Positions 56,079-64,000 of a stretch of DNA of 64,000 nt are shown here, piece after piece. The stretch lies in assembly GCA_005768755.1 (NCBI GenBank), contig VAFL01000012.1, forward strand, positions 37,997-101,996. The letters are read 5' to 3'. The translations under genes and the position numbers were made by a program. Numbering within the stretch: the stretch's first letter is position 1; each line of letters opens with the position of its first letter. Origin of the DNA: Paracoccus denitrificans (lineage in GTDB: Bacteria > Pseudomonadota > Alphaproteobacteria > Rhodobacterales > Rhodobacteraceae). The notes beneath the pieces were generated by a model. The model was not told where the DNA came from. It saw only the letters and a program-made list of their open reading frames with translations, and did no database searches.

Positions 56079-56996
56079 ATGGATCGCCGGATCAAGCTGC
56101 GCCATCTTCAGGCCTTCGTCGAAATCACCAAGGCCCGCAGCCTGAAACGCGCGGCAGAGCGGCTGAACCTGACCCAGCCCGCGATTTCACGCACCCTGGC
56201 CGAGCTGGAGGAAATTCTGGGCACCCGGCTACTGTCGCGCGGGCGCGGCGGGGTCGAACTGACCACGCAGGGCGAGGTGCTGTTCGATTTCGCACAGACG
56301 GGACTTGGCGCGCTGGAACGCGGGCTTGACGGCGCGTCGGACCGGATGGTGCAATCGGCGCCGCGCCTGCATGTGGGGGCGCTGCCCTCGGTCGCGGCGC
56401 GGCTGCTGCCTGAAATGGTGAACGTATTATCCGAAACCTCGCCCGATCTGCTGCTGACCATTGCTGATGGGTCGCACGAACATCTGACCGACCGGCTTCG
56501 CGCCGGAACGCTGGATCTGGTGCTGGGCAGGCTTGGCGCACCCGAGACGATGCGCGGCCTCAGCTTCACACAGCTTTATCTGGAGGATGTGGTTTTCGTC
56601 ACGCGACCCGGCCATCCGATCCTGGCCAATCCCCTTTTGTCGCGACTGGCCGAGGAATTCACCGTGATCTTTCCGCCGCCCTGGGCCGCGATCCGGCCAT
56701 TTGTCGAACGCCTGCTGATCGCCGAAGGCATCCCCATTCCCTTGCGCCGGATCGAAACGGTGTCGGGCGCATTCGGGCGCGTTCATACCGCGCAAAGCGA
56801 CGCGATCTGGGTCATTTCGTCCGGCGTGGTGGGCAATGAAATCGCCGACGGAAGGCTGGTGCGGCTACCCTTTGACGCCAGGGGAACGGAAGGCCCGGTC
56901 GGGTTGATGCGCCGCGCCGACGACCGCGAAACGCCGGAAATGCGGCTACTTGGCAGCGCCGCCCGCGCTGCGGTCGGGCGGCTGGGGCTGGCCTGA
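56079..56996 (+). CDS. pcaQ: LysR-type regulator of protocatechuate genes
   Basis: LysR-family regulator of 305 residues. The N-terminus RRIKLRHLQAFVEITKARSL with helix-turn-helix RAAERLNLTQPAISRTLAEL is close to PcaQ/GbpR-type proteins. The remainder is the periplasmic-binding-protein-like effector domain. In characterised relatives the co-inducers are beta-carboxymuconate or the muconolactone. Divergence from pobA-pcaDCHGB supports this role. AGG near 56070 is a weak ribosome binding site. Confidence 0.9.
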   Translation: MDRRIKLRHLQAFVEITKARSLKRAAERLNLTQPAISRTLAELEEILGTRLLSRGRGGVELTTQGEVLFDFAQTGLGALERGLDGASDRMVQSAPRLHVGALPSVAARLLPEMVNVLSETSPDLLLTIADGSHEHLTDRLRAGTLDLVLGRLGAPETMRGLSFTQLYLEDVVFVTRPGHPILANPLLSRLAEEFTVIFPPPWAAIRPFVERLLIAEGIPIPLRRIETVSGAFGRVHTAQSDAIWVISSGVVGNEIADGRLVRLPFDARGTEGPVGLMRRADDRETPEMRLLGSAARAAVGRLGLA

Positions 56997-57126
56997 ACCG
57001 TTGGCATGAGTTTGCATAATTTCGTCCCATTTCAGCGCCGGAACCTTGCCCCGCGGGTTCAGCCATCTGAAAGGGTCAACCTTCTGGTCACCATCGCGCA
57101 GATCGCCGGCGACCCAAGGAGGCGGT

Positions 57127-58605
57127 TCAGCCCGCCTGCAAACGCATCTGTGCCGCGCGCATCGCCATTTCAGCGGTCAGTTCCATGAAGTCATGCGCCG
57201 CTGGCAGCGGGTCGGGAAGCGCCGCGATGCGCGCAGCCTCCACACCCCAGACCTGTGCCGCTTCGGCCATGTCGGGTCCGCTGGCGCGCAGGAACTCCGC
57301 GAAGCCGCGCGCGCCTGCGCCGCCGTTCAGGGACAATCCGCGCGTCGCGGTCATGCGGGCATGGATGCCATTCGCGCCTTCATAGATCGAACAGATCCGG
57401 GCATCACGCCAGTTCTGTTCGGCGCCGTATTCGTGCAGATAGCCGTAACCGCCCAGGACCTGAATCGCCAGATCGGCGGCGCGAATGCCGCCCTCGGTGC
57501 AGGCATATTTGCAGATGGGTGTCAGGAACTCGACAAGGTCGGGGGTGTCGCCGCGTTCGATGGCGGCCTGCGTCAGGTGGCACAAATGCCGCCCGGCCCT
57601 GGCGATGCGGTCGCATTCCGCGATCATCCGGGCCACATCCGGGTGCTGGTCGATGGTGACGGGGTTTCCATCCGCCCCCCTGCCCTGCTTGCGTTCCGCC
57701 GCGTAGCGCCGGGCGATATCCGCGGCCCGTGCGGCATGGGCCACACCCTGCAATGCGACGTCGATGCGGGCATGGTTCATCAGCGTGAACATTGCGCGCA
57801 GCCCACCGCCTTCTTCGCCAATCAACTCGGCCCGCGCGCCATCAAAGGCAAGCTGGCAGGTGGGCGAGGCATGAAGCCCCATCTTTTCCTCGATCCGGGT
57901 GACGCTGACGGCATTGCGCGCGCCATCAATATCGGACGGGCACAGGAACAGCGACAGCCCGCGCGTGCCGCTGTCGGGCGCGCCGGTGCGGGCAAGGACC
58001 AGATGCAGGATGCCGTCCGACATGTCCTGATCCCCGCCCGAGATAAAGATCTTCTCGCCCTCGATCCGCCAGCCGCCGTCTTCCGGCACGGCGCGGGTGC
58101 GGATGGCCGACAGGTCAGATCCGGCGCCCGGTTCGGTCAGCGCCATGGTCGCCAGCAGATCGCCTGCCGCCAGCGCCGGAATGAAGCGCGCCTGCTGGTC
58201 GGGCGTGCCGAAATGCAACAGCACCTCGACCGCGCCGGGAACGAGGTTGGTGACCATCTGCAAGGAATGGTTCGCACCCGAAAAGATCTCTGACACAGCT
58301 GCGCCGATCATCGCATCCAGCCCCATGCCGCCGAAATTTTCCGGGACGCGCAGACCTTGCCAGCCGCCATCCGCCAATTGGCGGAACGCGTCGCCGAAGC
58401 CATCCGGCATCCTGACACGCCCGTTTTCCAACCGGCAGCCCTGCTTGTCGCCGGTCGCGTCCAAAGGCGCGATCACCCCCTCGGCGAAGCCGGCGAAATG
58501 GCCGATGATTTCGGCCGCCATGTCGCTGTCCCAGCCGGGCAGATCCCGCCCGGCGAGGTTCAGCGAGGTCAGGATGTCGTCGGTCGGGGCATGGAAGGCG
58601 GACAT
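57127..58605 (-). CDS. Acyl-CoA dehydrogenase family protein
   Basis: Flavin-dependent acyl-CoA dehydrogenase of 492 residues, longer than the classic ~380. ATMALTEPGAGSDLSAIRT and IFISGGDQDM match the FAD/substrate motifs, EEKMGLHASPTC follows, and IQVLGGYGYLHEYGAEQNWRD and ICSIYEGANGIHA lie near the C-terminus. The length and the IYEGANGI motif fit the DmdC/long-chain group. ATG 58605 lies just 1 base beyond the esterase stop with GAGGAG upstream. In this operon it may oxidise saturated phenylpropanoyl-CoA to the cinnamoyl-CoA. Confidence 0.86.
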   Translation of the reverse strand: MSAFHAPTDDILTSLNLAGRDLPGWDSDMAAEIIGHFAGFAEGVIAPLDATGDKQGCRLENGRVRMPDGFGDAFRQLADGGWQGLRVPENFGGMGLDAMIGAAVSEIFSGANHSLQMVTNLVPGAVEVLLHFGTPDQQARFIPALAAGDLLATMALTEPGAGSDLSAIRTRAVPEDGGWRIEGEKIFISGGDQDMSDGILHLVLARTGAPDSGTRGLSLFLCPSDIDGARNAVSVTRIEEKMGLHASPTCQLAFDGARAELIGEEGGGLRAMFTLMNHARIDVALQGVAHAARAADIARRYAAERKQGRGADGNPVTIDQHPDVARMIAECDRIARAGRHLCHLTQAAIERGDTPDLVEFLTPICKYACTEGGIRAADLAIQVLGGYGYLHEYGAEQNWRDARICSIYEGANGIHARMTATRGLSLNGGAGARGFAEFLRASGPDMAEAAQVWGVEAARIAALPDPLPAAHDFMELTAEMAMRAAQMRLQAG

Positions 58606-58606
58606 G

Positions 58607-60280
58607 TCACTCCTCGCAGGCGAAGCTGGCTGCATCAGTGGCCGGGCCGGACGTATAGCGCGCCACCTTGGGTGCTGCGCAAAGTGGCCGGGCGGCGTTC
58701 TGCAATGCCTCGGGCAGGTCTTCGTTATCGGCGCGCGCATGGGCGATGGCGGGTTCGGGTGGTGTGCCGTCTTCTACCCAGGCGATCAGCGGGGTCAGCA
58801 GGTCAAAGGCATCCGCGGCAGGGCCCCCATGGCAGTGGTTCATCCCCGGCACGGGATAGAAACGGGCGAAATCGGCCGCGTTGCCACCATTGTTCTGGTC
58901 CAGTTTCGCATACCAGTTCGCCGTGTCATTTACCGAAAACACCGGATCGGCGACGCCGTGATAGATCATCATCTTGCCGCCCGCGTCGCGGAATTCGGCC
59001 AGATCGGGATTGTCGGCACCGGGCGGGGCCATGACCTGCATCGCGGATTCGGGAAAGGCATCCGATGTGGCCTCGATCAGACCGGCCTGCGTCTGAATGT
59101 CGAAATCCAGCAGGAACTGCAGCAGGTCGTCCGGCGTCCCGCCGACCGCTGTGGGTGGCGTCGTGAATATCTGCGCCAGCGAAGATGCCCCCATCACGGC
59201 GATGATCGGAAGTTCGTTCCATGGCGGCACGGTGCTTTGCAGCTTCCAGAAGCGCCAGTCGGCACCGGCAATGCCTGGATCCCAGGACCAGTCGGCATAA
59301 AGCTGTTCGCCGTCCGCGCCTTTCGGGCCGGCATGAATGGTTTGCAGCGCCGTCACCTGCGCCGGCGACAGGCAGGCCGAATTCTGGCCTTCGCTGCATT
59401 GCAGGGTGGTTATATCAAAGCTCTGCTGACAGGCGGCTGTATCGTTGACCAGCCCGTCCTCGGCCCCGTCCAGCATGTCGCAGCTTTCCAGAATACCGTC
59501 CGCGACCAGACGCAGATCCTGCTGCGAAAAGGCCGTCCGCAGCGCAGCCGACGGCACCCCGGTCGAGGTTTCGGGGATCGCGCTGACAAAGGTCTGCACA
59601 TCCAGCGCATGTTGCAGGCCCGCGCGCGGCAGGTTGAAGCCCGGGGCGCCGATCAGCAGCCCGTCAAATGCCGCAGGCATGCGCGCGGCGGCAACCATGG
59701 CGTGACGGCCCCCGTTGGAGCAGCCGATACCATAGCTGTGCCCGACAGGCCTTTCGTAAAAGCCCGTGACCATCTGTTCGGCCACGGGTTGCAGGGTGGC
59801 GACAGCCTTGTACCCATACATCTGCCGGGCCTCGAAATCATGGCCGAAGGCCGATCCGCCCGCCAGCCCGCGATCGGTGACCAGGGCACCGTCATGCCCG
59901 GCATCGCTGCTGATGACGGCAAAGCCGCGCCCCAGCGGCGAGGTGTCACCGGTGCCCGATTCCAGCGCGCCGGTCGCGGGCTTCACCACGCCATCATTGC
60001 CGCCATTGAACTGGTGGACGAAATCGCCGTTCCAGTCGTCCGGCAGGGCCAGTTCAAACGACAGCGCATATTCGCGCCCGTCGGTGCCGGTCCGTTCGGC
60101 CATCCGGCCCCGAACGCGGCATTGCGCGACCGGGCTGTCATCGCCCGCCGGGATGGCAGCGACTTCGGTGAAGGTGACGCCGGTCAGGCCCAGGGCTTCG
60201 GGCGTCAAGCCGTCACAGCTCAGCGCGGCAGCGGGGCCAGCAATGAAAAGCGCAGCGCTTCCGTAAAGAACAGATTTCAT
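58607..60280 (-). CDS. Tannase/feruloyl esterase family protein
   Basis: Secreted alpha/beta hydrolase of 557 residues with signal peptide MKSVLYGSAALFIAGPAAALS. The nucleophile motif is GIGCSNGGRHAM, with a Cys just before Ser, and the histidine motif is GMNHCHGGPAADAF, with a Cys just after His. This is the CS-D-HC arrangement of tannases and fungal feruloyl esterases, in which the two cysteines form a disulfide. The aspartate is probably in GVADPVFS. It should release hydroxycinnamates or gallate from plant esters in the periplasm or outside. Start 60280 has GGGAGGAA upstream. Confidence 0.88.
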   Translation of the reverse strand: MKSVLYGSAALFIAGPAAALSCDGLTPEALGLTGVTFTEVAAIPAGDDSPVAQCRVRGRMAERTGTDGREYALSFELALPDDWNGDFVHQFNGGNDGVVKPATGALESGTGDTSPLGRGFAVISSDAGHDGALVTDRGLAGGSAFGHDFEARQMYGYKAVATLQPVAEQMVTGFYERPVGHSYGIGCSNGGRHAMVAAARMPAAFDGLLIGAPGFNLPRAGLQHALDVQTFVSAIPETSTGVPSAALRTAFSQQDLRLVADGILESCDMLDGAEDGLVNDTAACQQSFDITTLQCSEGQNSACLSPAQVTALQTIHAGPKGADGEQLYADWSWDPGIAGADWRFWKLQSTVPPWNELPIIAVMGASSLAQIFTTPPTAVGGTPDDLLQFLLDFDIQTQAGLIEATSDAFPESAMQVMAPPGADNPDLAEFRDAGGKMMIYHGVADPVFSVNDTANWYAKLDQNNGGNAADFARFYPVPGMNHCHGGPAADAFDLLTPLIAWVEDGTPPEPAIAHARADNEDLPEALQNAARPLCAAPKVARYTSGPATDAASFACEE

Positions 60281-60328
60281 GGCAATTCCTCCCAAATGGG
60301 GTTCAGGCGGCGGCGATGCGCCGCGAAA

Positions 60329-61129
60329 TCAGGCCACGCCCAGCAGGCGCATCGCGTTTTCCTTCAGGATCAGGGGGCGGACCTCGTCACGGAAATCGGC
60401 CTTGTCGAAGGCGTCCAGCCATTTCTCGGGCGAGATCATCGGCCAGTCGGACCCGAACAGCATCTTCTTCTTCAGGATGGTGTTGGCGTGGGCGACCGCC
60501 AGCGCTTCTTCCTGCCACGGGAAGGACGGATGCGCGGCGATGATGTTCATGTCGGGGAAATCCACCGCCACATCGTCCAGATACATCGGGTTCGAGAATT
60601 TCAGCCGCATGCCGTTGCCGCCGCGCATTCCCGATCCGACGCCGGTCTGGCCAGTATGGAACAGCCCGACCGCGCCGTGTTCGGCCAGCACCTCATAGAA
60701 GGGATAGGCCATGCGGTCGTTGGGATAGAAGCCCTGCATCGTCGGGTGAAACTTGAAGCCCTTGACGCCATGTTCCTCGATCAGGCGGCGGGCTTCGCGG
60801 ACGGCCATCTTGCCCTTCCACGGATCGATCGAGGCGAAGGGGATCAGCACATCGTCGTTCTGCTTGACCAGTTCCAGCACTTCATCGTTGGAATAGCGGC
60901 GATAACCTGTTTCGCGTTCGGCATCGACGGGGAAGATCACCGCCGCAATGTTCTGCTGCCGGTAATGGGCCGCTGTCTGTTCGATGGTCGGCGGATGCGA
61001 CCAGGGTGCGCCGAAATACTTGGCCATCGTGGTCTGCAGATCGTCATAACCATCGTCGGAATGACAGCCGCAGGGTTCTTCGGCATGGGTGTGGATGTCG
61101 ATGGCGCGGACTTTTGCGAAATCTATCAT
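60329..61129 (-). CDS. Amidohydrolase-2 family protein, candidate beta-keto-CoA hydrolase
   Basis: TIM-barrel metallohydrolase of 266 residues in the ACMSD/resorcylate-decarboxylase-like group. Metal and active-site motifs are IDIHTHAEE, GFKFHPTMQG, LFHTGQTGVG, IAAHPSFPW and FGSDWPM. Neighbours are feruloyl-CoA synthetase, a crotonase and an SDR dehydrogenase. The actinobacterial p-hydroxycinnamate set CouLMNO contains the same four classes, and its amidohydrolase CouO cleaves the beta-keto thioester. I infer the same retro-Claisen role here. A decarboxylase is the alternative. Confidence 0.7.
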   Translation of the reverse strand: MIDFAKVRAIDIHTHAEEPCGCHSDDGYDDLQTTMAKYFGAPWSHPPTIEQTAAHYRQQNIAAVIFPVDAERETGYRRYSNDEVLELVKQNDDVLIPFASIDPWKGKMAVREARRLIEEHGVKGFKFHPTMQGFYPNDRMAYPFYEVLAEHGAVGLFHTGQTGVGSGMRGGNGMRLKFSNPMYLDDVAVDFPDMNIIAAHPSFPWQEEALAVAHANTILKKKMLFGSDWPMISPEKWLDAFDKADFRDEVRPLILKENAMRLLGVA

Positions 61130-61140
61130 TTTCTATCTCC

Positions 61141-63015
61141 TCAAACGCGGATCAGCGCCGGGTCTTCGTTGTCATAAAGCCGCTCCAGCAGATCGGACCG
61201 GCGCTTCAGGATCTTGTTGATGTTCAGGGATCCCTTGTCGGTGACTTCCTGCCCCTCGACCGAGGGTGGTTCGGCCAGGATAAGGGCCCGCGTGATACGC
61301 TTGGCAGATCCGGTGACGCCTGCATTCATCTCGCGCAGTCCCGCCTCGATCCGGGCTTTCAGGCGATCATCGGTCACCGCACCGCGCGTGGTGTTTTCCG
61401 GCGTTGCCGTGCCCGCGGTCGGGAAGATGAACAGGCCGACCTCGCCCCGGTCGTGGCCGCAGATCACCACGTCCTGCACATGGCCGACCAAGGCCTTCAG
61501 CACATTCATGCGCAGGTTGCCGGCCTGCACCCAGGTGCCGGTATCCAGCTTGAAATCCTCGGACACGCGGCCATCGAAGATCAGGCCCTGATTCATGTCG
61601 TCGGCATCGACAAAGCGCACCGCATCGCCGGTGATGAAAAAGCCTTCCTCGTCAAAGGCTTTCGCCGTTCGCGCGGCGTCATTGAAATAGCCGGGCATGA
61701 CATTTGGGCCGCGCACGCGGATTTCGCAGCGCAGATCATCGTCGGGGATCAGTTTCAACTCTACCCCCGGCAGTGGCACGCCGATCACGCCAGAGCGCCC
61801 GATCGGTTCGTGAACCATGACACAGGCGGGCGCGGTTTCGGTCAGCCCCCAGCTTGATGCCATCATCGGCAGACCGCCGCGCACCTCGATCATCATGCGC
61901 TCGATCGCGTCCCAGACATCCTGCGGAAGCGAGGCACCGGCATAGAAGATCAGGTCGATATCCTTCAGCAGCCGGTGACGCAGGCTTGCATCCTTCTGCA
62001 TGGCCTCGGTCAGCATGGCGTAACCAACCGGCACATTGAAGGCGAGCGTTCCCGGATAGGCGTCGCGATTGGCCAGTGTCTCGGCAAAGCCCCGCCCGGT
62101 CGGCTTGCCGCTGTCGATGTGCAGCGTGCCGCCGTTCGACAGCATCATGTTGGTATTGGCACTGCCGCCAAAGACATGGTTCCACGGCAGCCAGTCGGTG
62201 ATGCGCGGCGGCTTTTCAGTCAGATAGGGCATGACGATGACCTGCTGGGCCTGATTGACGCACAGCATCTGATGGGTGGTCAGCACCCCCTTCGGATCGG
62301 CGCTGGAGCCGGAGGTGAACATGATCTTGGCCAGCGTGTCGGGGCCGACCGCCTCATGGGCCGCCTGCAGTCCCGGATGCAGGTCATGGGACAGGAAATC
62401 CGCGAATCTGCTCAGATCACGCCCGATCCCCGCGGGACGGCTGGTGACGATCTCGACCTCTGTCAGTTCTGGCAGCGCCAGTGCGGCAGCGTAGCGCGCG
62501 GCGTCATCGACGAAGGCCATGCGCGGCCGCACCTTGTCCAGCACGAAGATCAGCCGGGCATGGGCTTCCGGGATCAGCGAATACTGTTCCGCCAACGGCA
62601 CCACCGGGACACCGACATATTGAGCGGCCAGCGAAAGGATAAGGTGATCCACACTGTTGCCGGACATGATGACAATCGGATCGTCCGCCCCCATGCCCCG
62701 CGCCAGCAGGGCCGATGCCGCCCGCTGCACGAAGCGCAGCAGATCGCCATATGTGACATTGCGCCAGCCGGGCCCGTCGCGTTCGGCCACGGCCACGCGG
62801 TAAGGCGTGGCCTCGGCCCAATGGTGCAGCCACGCGCCGGTCGAGCGGGGATAGTCGCCAAGCTCATGGTCGGAACGCAGCAGGATCGTGCCATCGGCGC
62901 GGTCCTCGCGCGCGACCTTATGCGGGACATAGGAGGTCACGGTGCGCGCCTTGGCCCATTCCGCGCGTTCGCGGAAATTCTCGGGCGTGGTCGGCGGGAT
63001 TTCGATTTCGGCCAT
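61141..63015 (-). CDS. fcs: Feruloyl-CoA synthetase
   Basis: AMP-forming acyl-CoA synthetase of 624 residues in the feruloyl/hydroxycinnamoyl group. The P-loop-like motif IMFTSGSSADPKGVLTTHQM, ASSWGLTETAPA, and the C-terminal hinge region GRVSEDFKLDTGTWVQAGNLR are typical of Fcs, whose hinge reads DTFKL/EDFKL rather than the usual D-x-I-x-x-x-G. It activates ferulate, p-coumarate or caffeate with ATP and CoA. It ends 11 bases before the amidohydrolase start and follows the broken crotonase after 26 bases. Confidence 0.93.
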   Translation of the reverse strand: MAEIEIPPTTPENFRERAEWAKARTVTSYVPHKVAREDRADGTILLRSDHELGDYPRSTGAWLHHWAEATPYRVAVAERDGPGWRNVTYGDLLRFVQRAASALLARGMGADDPIVIMSGNSVDHLILSLAAQYVGVPVVPLAEQYSLIPEAHARLIFVLDKVRPRMAFVDDAARYAAALALPELTEVEIVTSRPAGIGRDLSRFADFLSHDLHPGLQAAHEAVGPDTLAKIMFTSGSSADPKGVLTTHQMLCVNQAQQVIVMPYLTEKPPRITDWLPWNHVFGGSANTNMMLSNGGTLHIDSGKPTGRGFAETLANRDAYPGTLAFNVPVGYAMLTEAMQKDASLRHRLLKDIDLIFYAGASLPQDVWDAIERMMIEVRGGLPMMASSWGLTETAPACVMVHEPIGRSGVIGVPLPGVELKLIPDDDLRCEIRVRGPNVMPGYFNDAARTAKAFDEEGFFITGDAVRFVDADDMNQGLIFDGRVSEDFKLDTGTWVQAGNLRMNVLKALVGHVQDVVICGHDRGEVGLFIFPTAGTATPENTTRGAVTDDRLKARIEAGLREMNAGVTGSAKRITRALILAEPPSVEGQEVTDKGSLNINKILKRRSDLLERLYDNEDPALIRV

Positions 63016-63041
63016 CTGTCTTTCCCCTCCCCAAGGCGCGA

Positions 63042-63712
63042 TCAGCGGAAAACCGGCTGACGCTTTTCCAGGAATGCGTTCAGCCCTTCGGCCGCGTCCG
63101 GCGTGGTCTGGACCAGGGCGGCGGCCAGACTTTCGGTGAAGAAGCCGTCACTGCGCGACATGTCATGGATGCGCGGCAGGGCCTGCACCATGAAGTAATT
63201 CGACATCGGCGCGTTATCCGCAATCGTCGCGGCCAGTTCGCGGGCTTTCGGCAATGCCTCGCCCTCGGCCACGGTGTAATGGGCCAGACCAAGGCGCAGG
63301 CCGTCTTCGGCATCGTATTTGCGCCCGGTCAGCATCATTTCGACCATGCGATCAGGCCCGATGATCCGGCCCACCCGGACCGAGGCACCGCCGCCGACGA
63401 AGATCCCGCGCCGCCCCTCGGGTAGCTGGAAGATCACCGAAGGCTCGGCAATACGGACATGGGTGGACGATGCCAGCTCCAGCCCACCGCCGATCACCGC
63501 GCCGGTCATGGCACTGATGGTGACAGTGCCGCCATACTGGATCATGTCCATGGCAGAATGACCACCCGGACCGAGGCCGGAAGCGATGCGTAAAACGCCT
63601 CGATCTCGGCCATCAGCCCGTCGGACATGGCGTTGCGTTTTTCAGGCCGGATCAGTTCCAGCTCGGCGATGCGGCCATCGATGCGGCCTTCGGTATATTT
63701 GCCAGTATTCAT
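63042..63712 (-). pseudogene. Enoyl-CoA hydratase (hydroxycinnamoyl-CoA hydratase type), internally deleted and frameshifted
   Basis: Two crotonase pieces lie in different frames. The N-terminal piece (63712-63542) starts MNTGKYTEGRIDGRI, reads through ELIRPEKRNAMSDGLMAE to SVRVVIL, then adds three residues and stops. The C-terminal piece (63551-63042) runs from MDMIQYGG through ISAMTGAVIGGGLELASSTH to the normal end. Family members carry about 35-40 residues between these parts, including the first oxyanion-hole motif (FCAGLDL-like). Only two bases remain between the matching ends, so roughly 100 bases appear deleted. The protein would lack half of the oxyanion hole. Sequencing or assembly error is possible. 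Confidence 0.8.
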
Positions 63713-63723
63713 ATCGGGTTCCC

Positions 63724-64000
63724 TTATTTCGGGGCCATGCGGACGGCGCTGTCGATGCGGATCACCTCGCCATTCAGGATCGGGTTTTCGACGATCTGCT
63801 GAACCAGCATGGCGAATTCATCCGGAACCCCCATGCGAGAGGGGAAGGGCAGGCTGGCTTCCAGCGAGACGCGGAATTCCGGCGTCAGACCGGCCGCCAT
63901 GGCGGTTTCAAACAGGCCCGGCGCAATGGTCATGACGCGGATGCCGGACCGCGCCAGCTCGCGCGCGGCCGGAAGGGTCATTGCGGCCACGCCGCCCTTC
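63724..64000 (-). CDS. SDR-family 3-hydroxyacyl-CoA dehydrogenase, C-terminal part
   Basis: Partial gene; its 5' end lies beyond position 64000. The visible 91 codons begin KGGVAAMTLPAARELARSGIRV and contain TIAPGLFETAM, which match the HSD17B10-like short-chain dehydrogenases just after the catalytic YxxxK lysine. The family oxidises 3-hydroxyacyl-CoA to 3-oxoacyl-CoA. In this operon the substrate would be the hydrated hydroxycinnamoyl-CoA, giving the thioester that the amidohydrolase may cleave. It ends 11 bases before the crotonase start. Confidence 0.85.
   Translation of the reverse strand, partial: KGGVAAMTLPAARELARSGIRVMTIAPGLFETAMAAGLTPEFRVSLEASLPFPSRMGVPDEFAMLVQQIVENPILNGEVIRIDSAVRMAPK

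Noticed and set aside
58097..61177. 1026-codon open frame antisense to the acyl-CoA dehydrogenase, esterase and amidohydrolase genes
   Set aside because: It spans three well-supported genes on the other strand and shows no domain; its length comes from codon bias.

Overview
The window is a GC-rich, densely packed chromosomal segment that looks like an alphaproteobacterium of the Rhodobacteraceae, most like Paracoccus. Reasons: urease, Urt, XDH, PcaQ and BKACE arrangements typical of that group, strong third-position GC bias, and many ATGA/GTGA stop-start overlaps. Genus is inference. Almost every base is assigned. I see no rRNA, tRNA, CRISPR array, prophage or intact insertion sequence.

Layout. 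1-4.74 kb: a cobalamin riboswitch drives a TonB receptor and a BtuFCD-type ABC importer. 4.77-7.99 kb: divergent katG and oxyR. 8.0-14.26 kb (minus): an operon with an aromatic-amino-acid-lyase-family enzyme that lacks the MIO Ala-Ser-Gly triad, a complete OsmF/YehYXW-type ABC importer, and a siderophore-interacting flavin reductase. 14.45-18.06 kb: a FatBDC-type ferric-siderophore ABC importer. 18.06-32.3 kb: purine catabolism (AllA, PuuE-UraD fusion, HIU hydrolase, arginase-family protein, malate synthase G, NCS2 purine permease, AllE, guanine deaminase, XdhB, XdhA). 32.4-44.14 kb (minus): urtABCDE urea importer and the ureDA-hupE-ureBCEFG urease cluster. 44.38-46.46 kb: a bifunctional beta-oxidation protein. 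46.46-57.0 kb: 4-hydroxybenzoate/protocatechuate catabolism (pobA, pcaDCHG, a BKACE, pcaB), a TRAP importer, a TauE/SafE-type permease, and divergent pcaQ. 57.1-64.0 kb (minus): a hydroxycinnamate cluster (acyl-CoA dehydrogenase, tannase/feruloyl esterase, amidohydrolase, feruloyl-CoA synthetase, a broken enoyl-CoA hydratase, and an SDR dehydrogenase cut by the window edge).

How it fits together. The purine block turns guanine and xanthine into allantoin, urea and glyoxylate. Glyoxylate can enter malate through GlcB, and urea can be hydrolysed by the adjacent urease, which the Urt importer also feeds. Urate oxidase, the allantoate-hydrolysing enzyme and XdhC are not in the window. The aromatic block can convert plant hydroxycinnamates to 4-hydroxybenzoate/vanillate-type products and then through protocatechuate to beta-ketoadipate. 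A BKACE sits where pcaIJ/pcaF would be expected.

Most interesting: (1) the MIO-less lyase plus betaine-type ABC importer, which I read as a candidate ergothioneine (or related histidine-betaine) uptake and trimethylamine-eliminating system; (2) the CoA-dependent, retro-Claisen-type hydroxycinnamate cluster with a deleted and frameshifted crotonase; (3) the BKACE-terminated protocatechuate pathway; (4) a 28-residue hydrophobic peptide gene with a good ribosome binding site filling the ureB-ureC gap.
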